Shown here: piece after piece, positions 1-7,837 of the stretch
Layout: the number at the start of each line of letters is the position of its first letter
Numbering within the stretch: the first letter of the stretch is position 1
Source: Blastococcus sp. TF02-09
GTDB taxonomy: Bacteria > Actinomycetota > Actinomycetes > Mycobacteriales > Geodermatophilaceae
Direction of reading: 5' to 3'
Assembly: GCF_003319105.1 (NCBI RefSeq)
Contig: NZ_QOHH01000015.1
Coordinates: 1 to 64,000 of the forward strand
Length of the DNA: 64,000 nt
The notes under the pieces: generated by a model
Told to the model about the DNA's origin: nothing
Database searches by the model: none
The model's input: only the letters and a program-made list of their open reading frames with translations
Position numbers and translations under genes: made by a program

Positions 1-119
1 GCATCGCCGCCAAGCTCAACGGGCGACCCCGCAAGACCCTGGGCTTCAAGACCCCAGCCGAGGTCCTCGCCCGACTACTCTCCGAACATCAACAAGCCGG
101 TGTTGCGACGACCAGTTAA
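1..119 (+). mobile_element. IS30-family transposase, C-terminal fragment
   Basis: The window opens inside a coding frame (first full codon at base 3) that ends with TAA at 117-119. The residues include LNGRPRKTLGFKTPAEVL, the typical C-terminus of IS30-family DDE transposases. The bases around the stop and up to about 126 (GACGACCAGTTAAATCCGCC) resemble the terminal repeat commonly overlapping the end of actinobacterial IS30 transposase genes. The rest of the element lies outside the window, so its intactness cannot be judged. Confidence 0.8.
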
Positions 120-130
120 ATCCGCCGGCT

Positions 131-148
131 GCTTTTCCGCGGAAAAGC
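131..148. terminator. Perfect 18-bp palindrome between IS30 end and GDPD gene
   Basis: GCTTTTCCGCGGAAAAGC is perfectly self-complementary. It lies between two converging genes, the IS30 transposase fragment and the minus-strand phosphodiesterase that stops at 153. A role as bidirectional terminator is inferred from position only. It could also be part of the IS end or its target site. Confidence 0.4.
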
Positions 149-152
149 GGGG

Positions 153-992
153 TCAGGAGGCGGCGGCGTCGCGGCCGAGGCGGCGCAGCATCTCGTCGGG
201 CCGGTCGGTGATCACGGCGTCCACGCCGAGCTCGCGCACCAGGTCCATGTCGGCGGGGCGGTTGACCGTCCACACGTGCACCTGCTTGCCCGCCGCGTGC
301 GCGTCGGCCACGAAGTCCGGGTCGGCGCGGATGATCCCGATCCCGGGGCCGACCGCCATCGCGTTGCCGAGCAGCACCTCCCGCCGCAGCGGCCGCAGCC
401 GCTTGCCGATCAGCTGCACCGTGGGCACGCCCGGCGCGAGGTCGGCCATCCGGCGGACGGCGAGCTGGGAGAAGCTCATCATCCGGACGGCGGGCCGCCC
501 GGCCCACTCGACGGGGCGCCCGTCGGTGAGCAGCCCGTACCGGCGCAGGCACTCGACCAGCGCCTCCTCGACCTTGCGGGTGTGCCGGGTCGGGTGCTTG
601 GTCTCGATGGCCAGGCGCAGCGAGCCCGGCGAGGCGGTGATGTAGTCGAGCAGCCGGTCCAGCGTGAGCACCAGCCCGTTCTCGACGTCGGGCTCGTCGG
701 TCACCGACACGATCTCGTCGTCGGCCCACGGGGTGCGGCCCCGCGGACGGCGCGGGCCGAACTGGTACTGCTCCAGCTCGGCGAGGTGCAGGGCGGAGAC
801 GACGCCGCGCCCGTTGGAGGTGCGCCGGATCTGCCGGTCGTGCACGCAGACCAGCACGCCGTCCCGGGTGAGCCGGACGTCGCACTCGACGGCGTCGGCA
901 CCGACCGCGGCCGCCTGGCGGTAGGCGGCCATCGTGTGCTCGGGCGCCTCGGCGGTGGCGCCGCGGTGGGCGACGACCTCGACGGCGGTCAA
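153..992 (-). CDS. Glycerophosphodiester phosphodiesterase family protein
   Basis: This 279-residue protein has the GDPD TIM-barrel signature. HRG is at residues 9-11 with E18 close by, and the metal/acid motif ECD is at 36-38, followed by the DGVLVCVHD segment with H51. The family hydrolyses glycerophosphodiesters to glycerol-3-phosphate and an alcohol. No signal peptide is visible, so it resembles cytoplasmic UgpQ-type enzymes rather than periplasmic GlpQ. A degenerate E-H-T stands where ENT is usual. The start is TTG at 992, because no in-frame ATG/GTG precedes the catalytic HRG. It lies 92 bp downstream of gpgS on the same strand and may be cotranscribed. Substrate is not determinable. 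Confidence 0.88.
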   Translation of the reverse strand: MTAVEVVAHRGATAEAPEHTMAAYRQAAAVGADAVECDVRLTRDGVLVCVHDRQIRRTSNGRGVVSALHLAELEQYQFGPRRPRGRTPWADDEIVSVTDEPDVENGLVLTLDRLLDYITASPGSLRLAIETKHPTRHTRKVEEALVECLRRYGLLTDGRPVEWAGRPAVRMMSFSQLAVRRMADLAPGVPTVQLIGKRLRPLRREVLLGNAMAVGPGIGIIRADPDFVADAHAAGKQVHVWTVNRPADMDLVRELGVDAVITDRPDEMLRRLGRDAAAS

Positions 993-1084
993 CGGGGCGG
1001 GGCGGGACGAGCGACGAGCACGGGTCGATCCTGCCCCGAGCCCCGGCGGGCGCGCGACAGGGATCGCCGTCGGCAGCGAATCGG

Positions 1085-2092
1085 TCAGCCGGCGAGGTCG
1101 GCCGCGCGCGCCCGGTACTCGGGCACGGTGGCCATGGGCGGCCGCTCGTCGAGGGCGACGGCGGTGCTGCGCGGGACGAACCCGGTGCCGTCGTGGCGGA
1201 ACTGGGTGAGCAGCCCACCTGCAACGGGCGAGGCGGCGCGGGCGAGCGCGGTGGCGACCACCTGCCCGGCCATCACCCCGAGGGCCTCCTGGCTCTGCGA
1301 GCTGTGCCGGCGGACGCCGAGGTCGACCTGGGCGAGCCCGCCGAGCCCGACCAGCTCCAGCAGGTCGATCAGCAGCCCGATCTCCACGCCGTAGGCCCCG
1401 GCGAAGGGCACCTGCTCCAGCACCGACCGGCGCCCGGCGTACTCACCGCCCAGCGGCTGCACGACGCCGGCCAGCTCGGGCCACAGCGCGTTGAGCAGGG
1501 GTCGGGCGGTCAGCTCGGTGACCCGGCCGCCACCGGAGGGGACGGTCACGCCGTCGATCTCCAGCGGCCGGGTGTAGCAGCCCTTCACGTACTGCACCTG
1601 CGGGTCGGTGAGCAGCGGTCCGAGCAGCCCGGGCACGTAGTGGCTGACGTCGCCGGTGAGGTCGGAGTCGAGGAAGACGACGACGTCGCCGGTGGTGGCG
1701 GCCAGCGACTTCCACAGCGCCTCGCCCTTGCCCGGCCGGCTGCCGTGCGCCGGCAGCACGTCGGAGGCGGCGACGACGTCGGCCCCCGCGGCGCGGGCCA
1801 CCTCGGCGGTGGCGTCGGTGGAGTCGGAGTCGACGACGAGCAGCTCGTCGACCAGGTGCACGCGGTGCATCCAGCGCTCGACGACGTCGGCCACCAGCAG
1901 GCCCACCGTCTCCTGCTCGTCGCGGGCCGGCAGGACGACGCTCACGCTGGTGCCGCTGCGCCGCTTGGCCGCGATCAGCCCGTCGACGTCGATCGCGTCG
2001 AGGGAGCGGGCGGTGGTGGTCCGGCCGGAGAACCAGGCCCGGGCGTCGGGTCGCATCGCCACACTGTCGACCACGCGGGGGCTGCTCACCAC
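1085..2092 (-). CDS. gpgS: Glucosyl-3-phosphoglycerate synthase (GT81)
   Basis: This 335-residue cytoplasmic glycosyltransferase is expected to transfer glucose from an NDP-glucose donor to 3-phosphoglycerate, the first step of glucosylglycerate and methylglucose lipopolysaccharide synthesis in actinobacteria. Visible family features are VVLPARDEQETV near residue 50, the VVDSDSTDATAE segment, GKGEALWKSLAATTGDVVVF, the metal-binding FLDSDL, and the GGGRVTELTARPLL and GVEIGLLIDLL blocks shared with mycobacterial GpgS. The start is a GTG at 2092 with a second GTG one codon later. An ATG at 2056 is a possible alternative start. No phosphatase gene (gpgP) is adjacent. Confidence 0.93.
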   Translation of the reverse strand: MVSSPRVVDSVAMRPDARAWFSGRTTTARSLDAIDVDGLIAAKRRSGTSVSVVLPARDEQETVGLLVADVVERWMHRVHLVDELLVVDSDSTDATAEVARAAGADVVAASDVLPAHGSRPGKGEALWKSLAATTGDVVVFLDSDLTGDVSHYVPGLLGPLLTDPQVQYVKGCYTRPLEIDGVTVPSGGGRVTELTARPLLNALWPELAGVVQPLGGEYAGRRSVLEQVPFAGAYGVEIGLLIDLLELVGLGGLAQVDLGVRRHSSQSQEALGVMAGQVVATALARAASPVAGGLLTQFRHDGTGFVPRSTAVALDERPPMATVPEYRARAADLAG

Positions 2093-2161
2093 CGTGCTGT
2101 GAGGGTGTTCACCCGGCCGTTCCGGTCCCGTCAGCCCGGCGTCACCGGCCCGGCGCGCGGG

Positions 2162-2617
2162 CTAGCGGCCCTGGCGTTCGCGGTAGCGGGCCGCCCGCTT
2201 GGCCGCGGCGGCCCGCCGGCGGACGCTGTCCTCGGCCTCGCGCACCCGGGCGGCCTCCTCGCGGACGGTCGTCGCCGTGCCCACCGGGTAGCCGGCCTGC
2301 TTGACCCGGTGCTCGGCGGCCTCGGGCATGTAGGCGACGGAGTAGAACATGCCGAGCAGCAGCCCCCCGAGCGCCGCCATCCCGCGGATCCAGAACTCGC
2401 CGGGCAGGAAGATCAGCACCGCGCCGATCGGCACCATCATCTGCACGAACGCCCGGGCCATGTGCCGCAGCACCCAGGTGCGGGTGGTGGTGTCGTGCAG
2501 CACCCAGGCGCTGTACCGCCGGGGCAGCCGTCCGCCGAGCGCGTACCAGAGCCAGCGCAGCGGGTCGGGACGGCGGAGCGTCGTCGGCTCGCCGCCGGCG
2601 GGCTGCTGCTCGGTCAC
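2162..2617 (-). CDS. DUF5313-type small membrane protein
   Basis: This 151-residue protein has an N-terminal RPDPLRWLWYALGGRLP segment, two hydrophobic helices (roughly residues 55-75 and 80-100) and a highly charged Arg/Ala-rich C-terminal tail. The arrangement matches the actinobacterial DUF5313 family, whose function is unknown. The GTG start at 2617 overlaps the stop of the OhrR-like gene by GTGA, so the two are probably translated together. The open frame extends much further upstream, but only this start fits the coupling and the family length. Confidence 0.75.
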   Translation of the reverse strand: MTEQQPAGGEPTTLRRPDPLRWLWYALGGRLPRRYSAWVLHDTTTRTWVLRHMARAFVQMMVPIGAVLIFLPGEFWIRGMAALGGLLLGMFYSVAYMPEAAEHRVKQAGYPVGTATTVREEAARVREAEDSVRRRAAAAKRAARYRERQGR

Positions 2618-3084
2618 CGTGCGTCTCCGTCCTGCAGGGCGCGCCGGGAGGCGCCGATCAGCTGGGTCAGTGCGGCGTGCAGGGCGGTGAGCTCGTCGAG
2701 GTCCATGTCCAGCCGCCCCACGATGCCCGCGGGGATGCGCTCGGCCCGGGCCCGGAGCGCCCGCCCCTCGTCGGTCAGCGCGATGGCCAGCAACCGCTCG
2801 TCCCGGGGATCGCGGTCCCGCCGGACGAACCCCGAGGCCTCCAGCCGCTTGACCAGCGGGGAGAGGGTTCCGGGGTCGAGCTGCAGCAGCTCGCTCAGGC
2901 GCTTCACCGACAGCGGCCCGTGCTGCCAGAGCGCCAGCATGACCAGGTACTGCGGGTGGGTCAGGCCCATCGGCTCGAGGAAGGACCGGTAGACGGCGAC
3001 CACGTTGCGGGCGGCGACGGAGAGCGCGAAGCAGACCTGGTCCTCCAGCTGAAGGGTGCCGGGGGCCTCCGTGGTGCTGCTCAT
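2614..3084 (-). CDS. MarR-family regulator, OhrR-like
   Basis: This 156-residue winged-helix regulator reads LEDQVCFALSVAAR near its N-terminus, placing a single Cys at residue 18 where OhrR proteins carry their organic-peroxide-sensing cysteine. It then has the MarR DNA-binding core (LSVKRLSELLQLDPGTLSPLVKRLEASG, with the wing DPRDERLLAIALT). OhrR repressors release DNA when this Cys is oxidised. No ohr peroxidase gene is adjacent. The divergent gene encodes an intradiol dioxygenase-type lipoprotein and the downstream coupled gene is a DUF5313 membrane protein. A perfect inverted repeat lies 18 bp upstream of the start, so autoregulation is likely. Confidence 0.85.
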   Translation of the reverse strand: MSSTTEAPGTLQLEDQVCFALSVAARNVVAVYRSFLEPMGLTHPQYLVMLALWQHGPLSVKRLSELLQLDPGTLSPLVKRLEASGFVRRDRDPRDERLLAIALTDEGRALRARAERIPAGIVGRLDMDLDELTALHAALTQLIGASRRALQDGDAR

Positions 3085-3101
3085 GGGTCCATCGTAGGCA
3101 T

Positions 3102-3119
3102 CGATTGGGGCACCAATCG
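3102..3119. promoter_or_regulatory. Putative MarR/OhrR operator
   Basis: CGATTGG-GGCA-CCAATCG is a perfect 7-bp inverted repeat with a 4-nt spacer. It lies in the 130-bp divergent intergenic region between the OhrR-like gene (start 3084) and the lipoprotein gene (start 3215). Size and placement match MarR-family operators. It could control both directions. Binding is inferred. Confidence 0.6.
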
Positions 3120-3214
3120 TCCGCAGCGCTCACAGGGAACGTGCGGCTGCCGTCCAGCTGCACGACGGGGTGGCGCTCCTACGGTCGCCCGCAGCCGACT
3201 TCGAGGAGCACCGC

Positions 3215-4162
3215 ATGAACCGCATCCCCCGGCCCGGCGCCGGATCGACGTACGAGGGGCGCCCGCTGCCGCGGCCGGAGGAGGAGGTGGTCGATCAGGG
3301 CCTGCGCTTCGACGTCGAGACGCTGCTGAGCCGTCGGCGTCTGCTGGCCGTGCTGGGCATCGGCACCGCGACGGTGGGGCTGGCCGCCTGCGGGGGTGGC
3401 TCGAGCACCGCGGCGTCCTCGTCGTCCGCGTCGTCCTCGTCGACCGCGGCGTCCGCGGCGGCCGGCGAGATCCCCGACGAGACCGCCGGCCCCTATCCGG
3501 GCGATGGCTCCAACGGCCCGAACGTGCTGGACCAGAGCGGCATCGTGCGCAGCGACATCCGGTCCAGCTTCGGCGAGATGAGCGGCACCGCCGAGGGCGT
3601 GCCGATGACCCTGGAGCTCACCGTCGCCGACCTGGCCAATGGCGGGGTGCCGTTCGCGGGGGTCGCCGTCTACGTCTGGCACTGCACCCGCGAGGGCGGC
3701 TACTCGCTGTACTCCGACGGGATCACCGACCAGAACTTCCTGCGCGGCGTCCAGGTCGCCGACTCGGCCGGCAAGGTCTCGTTCACCAGCAACTTCCCGG
3801 CCTGCTACGACGGGCGGTGGCCGCACATCCACTTCGAGGTCTATCCCGACCAGGCGAGCATCACCGACTCGACGGCCGCGATCGCCACCTCGCAGGTCGC
3901 GCTGCCGAAGGACGTCTGCGACACCGTCTACGCGCAGGAGGGCTACGAGGCGTCGGTGTCCAACCTGTCCCAGGTGAGCCTGACCAGCGACAACGTCTTC
4001 GGCGACGACGGGGGTGCCAGCCAGCTGGCCACGGTGACCGGCGACGTGACGAACGGCTACACCGTCTCGCTGCCGGTGCGCATCGACACCACCACGACGC
4101 CGACCGGCGGCGGGATGGGCGGCCCCGGGGGTGGGCAGCCGCCGAGCCGGCCTACGTCCTGA
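3215..4162 (+). CDS. Tat-exported lipoprotein, intradiol ring-cleavage dioxygenase family
   Basis: This 315-residue protein begins with an unusually long N-region, then a twin-arginine motif (SRRRLL, residues 39-44), a hydrophobic segment and a lipobox LAAC with Cys59, so it should be a Tat-secreted lipoprotein. A Ser-rich linker leads to a protocatechuate 3,4-dioxygenase-like fold. It contains VYVWHCTREGGYSLY, NFPACYDGRW and WPHIHFEVY, which hold the two Tyr and the H-x-H residues that bind non-haem Fe(III) in intradiol dioxygenases. The true substrate of such exported homologues is unclear. The start at 3215 is chosen because GAGGAG precedes it by 6 nt. The C-terminus is Gly/Pro-rich and overlaps the convergent phosphatase gene by 11 bp. 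Confidence 0.85.
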   Translation: MNRIPRPGAGSTYEGRPLPRPEEEVVDQGLRFDVETLLSRRRLLAVLGIGTATVGLAACGGGSSTAASSSSASSSSTAASAAAGEIPDETAGPYPGDGSNGPNVLDQSGIVRSDIRSSFGEMSGTAEGVPMTLELTVADLANGGVPFAGVAVYVWHCTREGGYSLYSDGITDQNFLRGVQVADSAGKVSFTSNFPACYDGRWPHIHFEVYPDQASITDSTAAIATSQVALPKDVCDTVYAQEGYEASVSNLSQVSLTSDNVFGDDGGASQLATVTGDVTNGYTVSLPVRIDTTTTPTGGGMGGPGGGQPPSRPTS

Positions 4163-6316
4163 CGACGCCGGGAGCCGGCCGAGAGACCCTCGCCAGCGCG
4201 GTGGGGCTCTGCTCGCCGACGGCGGCGCCCTCGCCGGTGGGTTCGGGATGGCCCAGGTCGGTGAGCCAGCCGCGCAGCACCCGGTGCAGGTGCTCGGCGC
4301 CGACGACCGTCCCGGGCGGTGCCCAGGCGGCGGGATGGGCGAGGAAGCCGCGCTGCTGCGGCCCGCCGAGCCCGCCGTGCGAGCCCACGTGCGGCTCGAA
4401 GGCCGACGCCTCGTCGGTATCCGGGTCGTAGCGGCTGTTGATCACCAGGTCGGGGCAGTGCGGAAAGGTCGAGGTCCGGGCGACGAGGGCGGCCGCGTGC
4501 TCGCCGTAGGGCAGCAGCGGATCGGTGCCCAGCACCACGCCCGAGCGCAGCCGGTGCACGCCGTCGGAACCCAGGACGACGGGGCCGAACTCGGCGGAGT
4601 GCACCAGCACGAAGCCGACGCCGGCGTGGTCGACCAGCCCGGGGAGCAGGTGCGGCCAGCGCTGCTCGATCTCCTCCAGCGACGCGCGCCCCGGGATGCC
4701 CGGGAACGACACCGACGCGGCGTGCCCGGAGACCGCGCAGACGACGCCGGGCGCGACCTGGGGCACCGCCGACTCGCCGGGTGCCAGGGGCGCGGTGTGC
4801 CGGGAGGCGGCCTCCTCGGCGCGCTGCCGCAGCCGGCGGGCGATCGGCCCGCTGCCCTCGGCCATGCCCGCCCCGACCTGCCAGCCCTCGGTGGCCCGCC
4901 GGCTGTCCTTGGGGCCGGAGAGGTGGCGCTGCCGGCCCTCGACCGGGTGCCCGCACAGCGAGCCGACCAGCTCCTCGACGGAGTAGCCGAAGCGGTCGGC
5001 GAACGCCCAGCCCTGCGTCTGCCCGTGGTCGGAGAGCAGCACCAGCTCGTACGGCCGCGGGGCCAGGGCGCTCGCGCGGTGCAGCCGGCCGATCTGCTGG
5101 TCGATGCTGCGCAGCACCCCGAGGGTGTCGAAGCGCTCGATGCGGAGTGGTGGGACACCTCGTCGTAGCCCAGGAAGTCGGCGTAGACCACGGGGCGCCC
5201 GGCGAGCATGTCCTCCAGCAGCGCCGAGACGACGACGTCGCGCGCGAGCACCGTCGTCCCCGCGCGGGCCAGCGGGTACAGCCCGCCGCGCGGCACCCGC
5301 GGCCGGACGTCGGCGCGCCGCTGCCGGGAGGCGGCGGACAGCTCGCGGGCGACGTCCATCAGCGCGACGCCCAAGGTGCGGACGGCGTTGCCCGGGTTGG
5401 CGAAGTAGGCGTAGTAGCCGGCCCCCACGCGTTCGCGGTGCCGACGCCGCCGCCGCGACCCCGCCGGCACGACGTAGGACAGCGAGCTCATGGTGAGGCT
5501 GACGAAGCGGGCGTCGCCGGTGAACAGGTTGCCCCGGCCGGCGCCGTCGCCGGCGAGCAGGCCGCGCCCGTCGGAGTGCCGGCGCTCGATCTCGGCGGCG
5601 TCCCGGGGGTTGGACACCTGGACCAGCCGGTCGGTCTCCTTCTCGTACCAGCGGAAGGCGGGGACGTCGAAGTTCGAGCCGTGCAGGATCCCGCAGACGC
5701 TGGCGCCGGTCTGCGAGCTCCAGTCGGTGTGCCACGAGGTGAGCGTGTGGCTGCCCGACCGCAGCCAGGCCGCGAGCGTCGGCATCGAGCCGTCCCGCAC
5801 GGCGCGGCGGGCGGTGTCGTGGCCCAGGCCGTCGATCTGCAGGAACAGCACGCCCGGCGGGAGCGGTTCGGCCGACGCGGTGACCGGCGCGCGGCGGCGG
5901 GCCCGGCGGAAGAAGATCTCGTCCTCGTCGACGGCGAGCAGGCTGTTGATGACGCCGGACACCCCGGCCATGGCCACGGCCACCACGACCGTCGTCGCGA
6001 AGCTGTAGACCTCGACGCCGGGGATCACGTCGAAGACGACGAGCACGCCGGCCCCGAGCAGCAGGAACCCGCCGATGCCGAGGGTGAAGAAGGCCAGCGG
6101 CAGCGCGACGCGGAGGACGAGCGGCCAGACGCCGGCGCTGAGCAGCCCCAGCAGCAGGGCGGCCACCGGTGGCTGCCACCACGAGCGCATGGCGAAGCCG
6201 TCCAGCCACCGGTCGAGGGCGATCAGGGCGCCGGTGGCCAGGGCCCAGGTGAGCAGGATGCGAGCGAGGGTCCGGCCGGCCCGCAGGACGCGCCCCCCGC
6301 CGGAGGGCGCGGTCAC
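4152..6316 (-). pseudogene. Membrane-anchored alkaline-phosphatase-superfamily protein, single frameshift
   Basis: The reading frame starts at GTG 6316, coupled by GTGA to dedA. It encodes about four transmembrane helices (first 110 residues) and then a phosphodiesterase/nucleotide pyrophosphatase-like domain: FLQIDGLGHDTARRA, with the Thr after the Asp motif replaced in an unusual way, and the Asp/His block DFLGYDEVSHHS. At about 5142-5144 the frame breaks and the remaining domain, including LVLLSDHGQTQGWAFADRFG, continues in another frame to TAG at 4152-4154. Restoring one G in the codon after HHS would give a single protein of about 720 residues. This may be a sequencing error or a recent inactivation. 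The fusion of a holin-like membrane part to this hydrolase is common in actinobacteria. Confidence 0.8.
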
Positions 6317-6933
6317 CGGGTCTCGCAGTGCTCGGGGTCCGGCTCGGCGTCCGGGGCCCGGCGGCGGCGGGCGGCGACGAGGTTGAGCACCGCGCCGACC
6401 ACCAGCACGAGCACGGTGGCGAGGAGGACGGCGATCAGCGGGGAGTCGAAGATGCCGCCGCTGGCCACCCCGAGCAGCGCGTAGGCCACCGCCCACAGCA
6501 GCGCGGCGACGAACTGGGCGGGCACGAGCCGTCGCCACGGGTAGCTGAGGGCCCCCGCGGCCAGGAGCACCGGGATCCGCCCCGCGGGCAGCAGCCGGCC
6601 GGCGACGATGATCTGCCAGCCGTGCTGCCGGAACTGCCGGCGCACCTCCTCGAGCCGCTCGGTGTGCTGGCCGCGCGCCACCCAGCGCACCGCGGCCGGC
6701 CCGCCGGACCGGCAGACGGCGAAGGTGACCAGGTCGCCGAGCAGCGCGGCGAGCGTGGCGAGCGCCAGCACGGTGGGCAGCCCGAGCTCGTCGCTGCTGG
6801 TGGCGAAGGCCGCCGCGGCGCCGACGACCGCGCCGGTGGGCACGACCGGCACGACCGAGCCGAGCAGGACGCCGCCGAACAGCAGCGGATAGCCGACCGA
6901 CGACGCCTCGACGGCGGCGTCCAGGCCGCTCAC
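6313..6933 (-). CDS. DedA-family membrane protein
   Basis: This 206-residue, multi-helix membrane protein has the DedA/SNARE-associated core: FRQHGWQIIVAGRLLPAGRIP followed by ALSYPWRRLVPAQFVAALLWAVAYALLG. DedA proteins are linked to membrane homeostasis and undecaprenyl-phosphate or phospholipid transport. The GTG start at 6933 overlaps the MBL gene stop and its own stop overlaps the phosphatase start, both as GTGA, giving a tight three-gene unit. The C-terminus is a short basic/acidic tail. Confidence 0.88.
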   Translation of the reverse strand: MSGLDAAVEASSVGYPLLFGGVLLGSVVPVVPTGAVVGAAAAFATSSDELGLPTVLALATLAALLGDLVTFAVCRSGGPAAVRWVARGQHTERLEEVRRQFRQHGWQIIVAGRLLPAGRIPVLLAAGALSYPWRRLVPAQFVAALLWAVAYALLGVASGGIFDSPLIAVLLATVLVLVVGAVLNLVAARRRRAPDAEPDPEHCETR

Positions 6934-7739
6934 GGCGTCACCCACGGCTGCAGGGGCACCGGCTCGCCGGGCCGGGCGACGACGACGTCGGTGGGCAGCC
7001 CGCGGGCGGCCACCGCGCGGGCGAAGGTGAGCGGTGGCTCGACCAGCAGCCGGCGCATGCGGGCGCGCAGCGGAGTGGGCAGCCGGGTGGTACCGGCGGG
7101 CGCGAGCGTTCCCCAGTGCACCGGGACGGCGGTCCGCGGGCGCAGCCGGGCCACCGCCTCGGCGGCCTGCACCGGGTCGAGGTGGCCGGGGCCCAGGTCG
7201 ATGCCCCACCCCCACACCGGCAGCACGGCGACGTCGAGGCCGCGCTCGCCGAGCAGGTGCATGCCGTCGTGCAGGGCGGTGTCGCCGCTGACGTACACCG
7301 TGCTGCCCCCGCCCTCGAGCAGGTGGCCCACCGCGCAGGCGTCCGGGCCGCCGGTGAAGCGCGGGCCCCAGCGGTGGCCGCTGTGCTCGGCGTGCACGGC
7401 GGTGATGCGCAGCGCGCCGTCGGCCAGCGTCTCGCCGGGCGCGAGCTCCTCGACGCGGCGGAACCCGCGCCGGCGCAGCCACCTCCCGGCACCGCGGGGG
7501 ACGACGAAGCGGACGCCGGCGGGCAGCATCCGGAGCGAGCGCAGGTGCAGGTGGTCGGCGTGCAGGTGGCTGAGCAGGACGACGTCGACCCCTGCCCACA
7601 GCGCCGGATCGGGCACCGGCACCACGCGGCGCAGCGGGCCGACCGAGGCGGTGAGCAGGGGATCGGTCAGCACGGTGCGCCCGGCCAGCTCGACGCGCAC
7701 CGTCGAGTGGCCGAGGAAGTGCAGCCCGGGTCTGCCCAC
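6930..7739 (-). CDS. MBL-fold metallohydrolase, UlaG/NAPE-PLD-like
   Basis: This 269-residue protein carries the metallo-beta-lactamase metal site HLHADH in LSHLHADHLHLRSL, preceded by FLGHSTVRVELAGRTVLTDP. Later it has AVHAEHSGHRWG, VYVSGDTALHDGM and PVHWGT, which supply the remaining metal ligands. The overall pattern resembles UlaG or NAPE-PLD-like hydrolases. No signal peptide is visible. The start is uncertain: GTG at 7739 lies just ahead of the conserved domain, while an ATG at 7775 would add 12 residues. It is translationally coupled to dedA downstream. Confidence 0.85.
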   Translation of the reverse strand: MGRPGLHFLGHSTVRVELAGRTVLTDPLLTASVGPLRRVVPVPDPALWAGVDVVLLSHLHADHLHLRSLRMLPAGVRFVVPRGAGRWLRRRGFRRVEELAPGETLADGALRITAVHAEHSGHRWGPRFTGGPDACAVGHLLEGGGSTVYVSGDTALHDGMHLLGERGLDVAVLPVWGWGIDLGPGHLDPVQAAEAVARLRPRTAVPVHWGTLAPAGTTRLPTPLRARMRRLLVEPPLTFARAVAARGLPTDVVVARPGEPVPLQPWVTP

Positions 7740-7837
7740 CTGCCCAGTATTCGGGGCGACGGGGACGGAACACATGCGTGCGCGCCCCGAACGGGGGTGA
7801 TCCCTGACGAGAACCGGGGCGAACCCCGAGCTCCGGG

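Noticed and set aside
1193..2992. 599-codon plus-strand open frame opposite gpgS
   Set aside because: No domain is seen and the opposite strand encodes well-recognised proteins.
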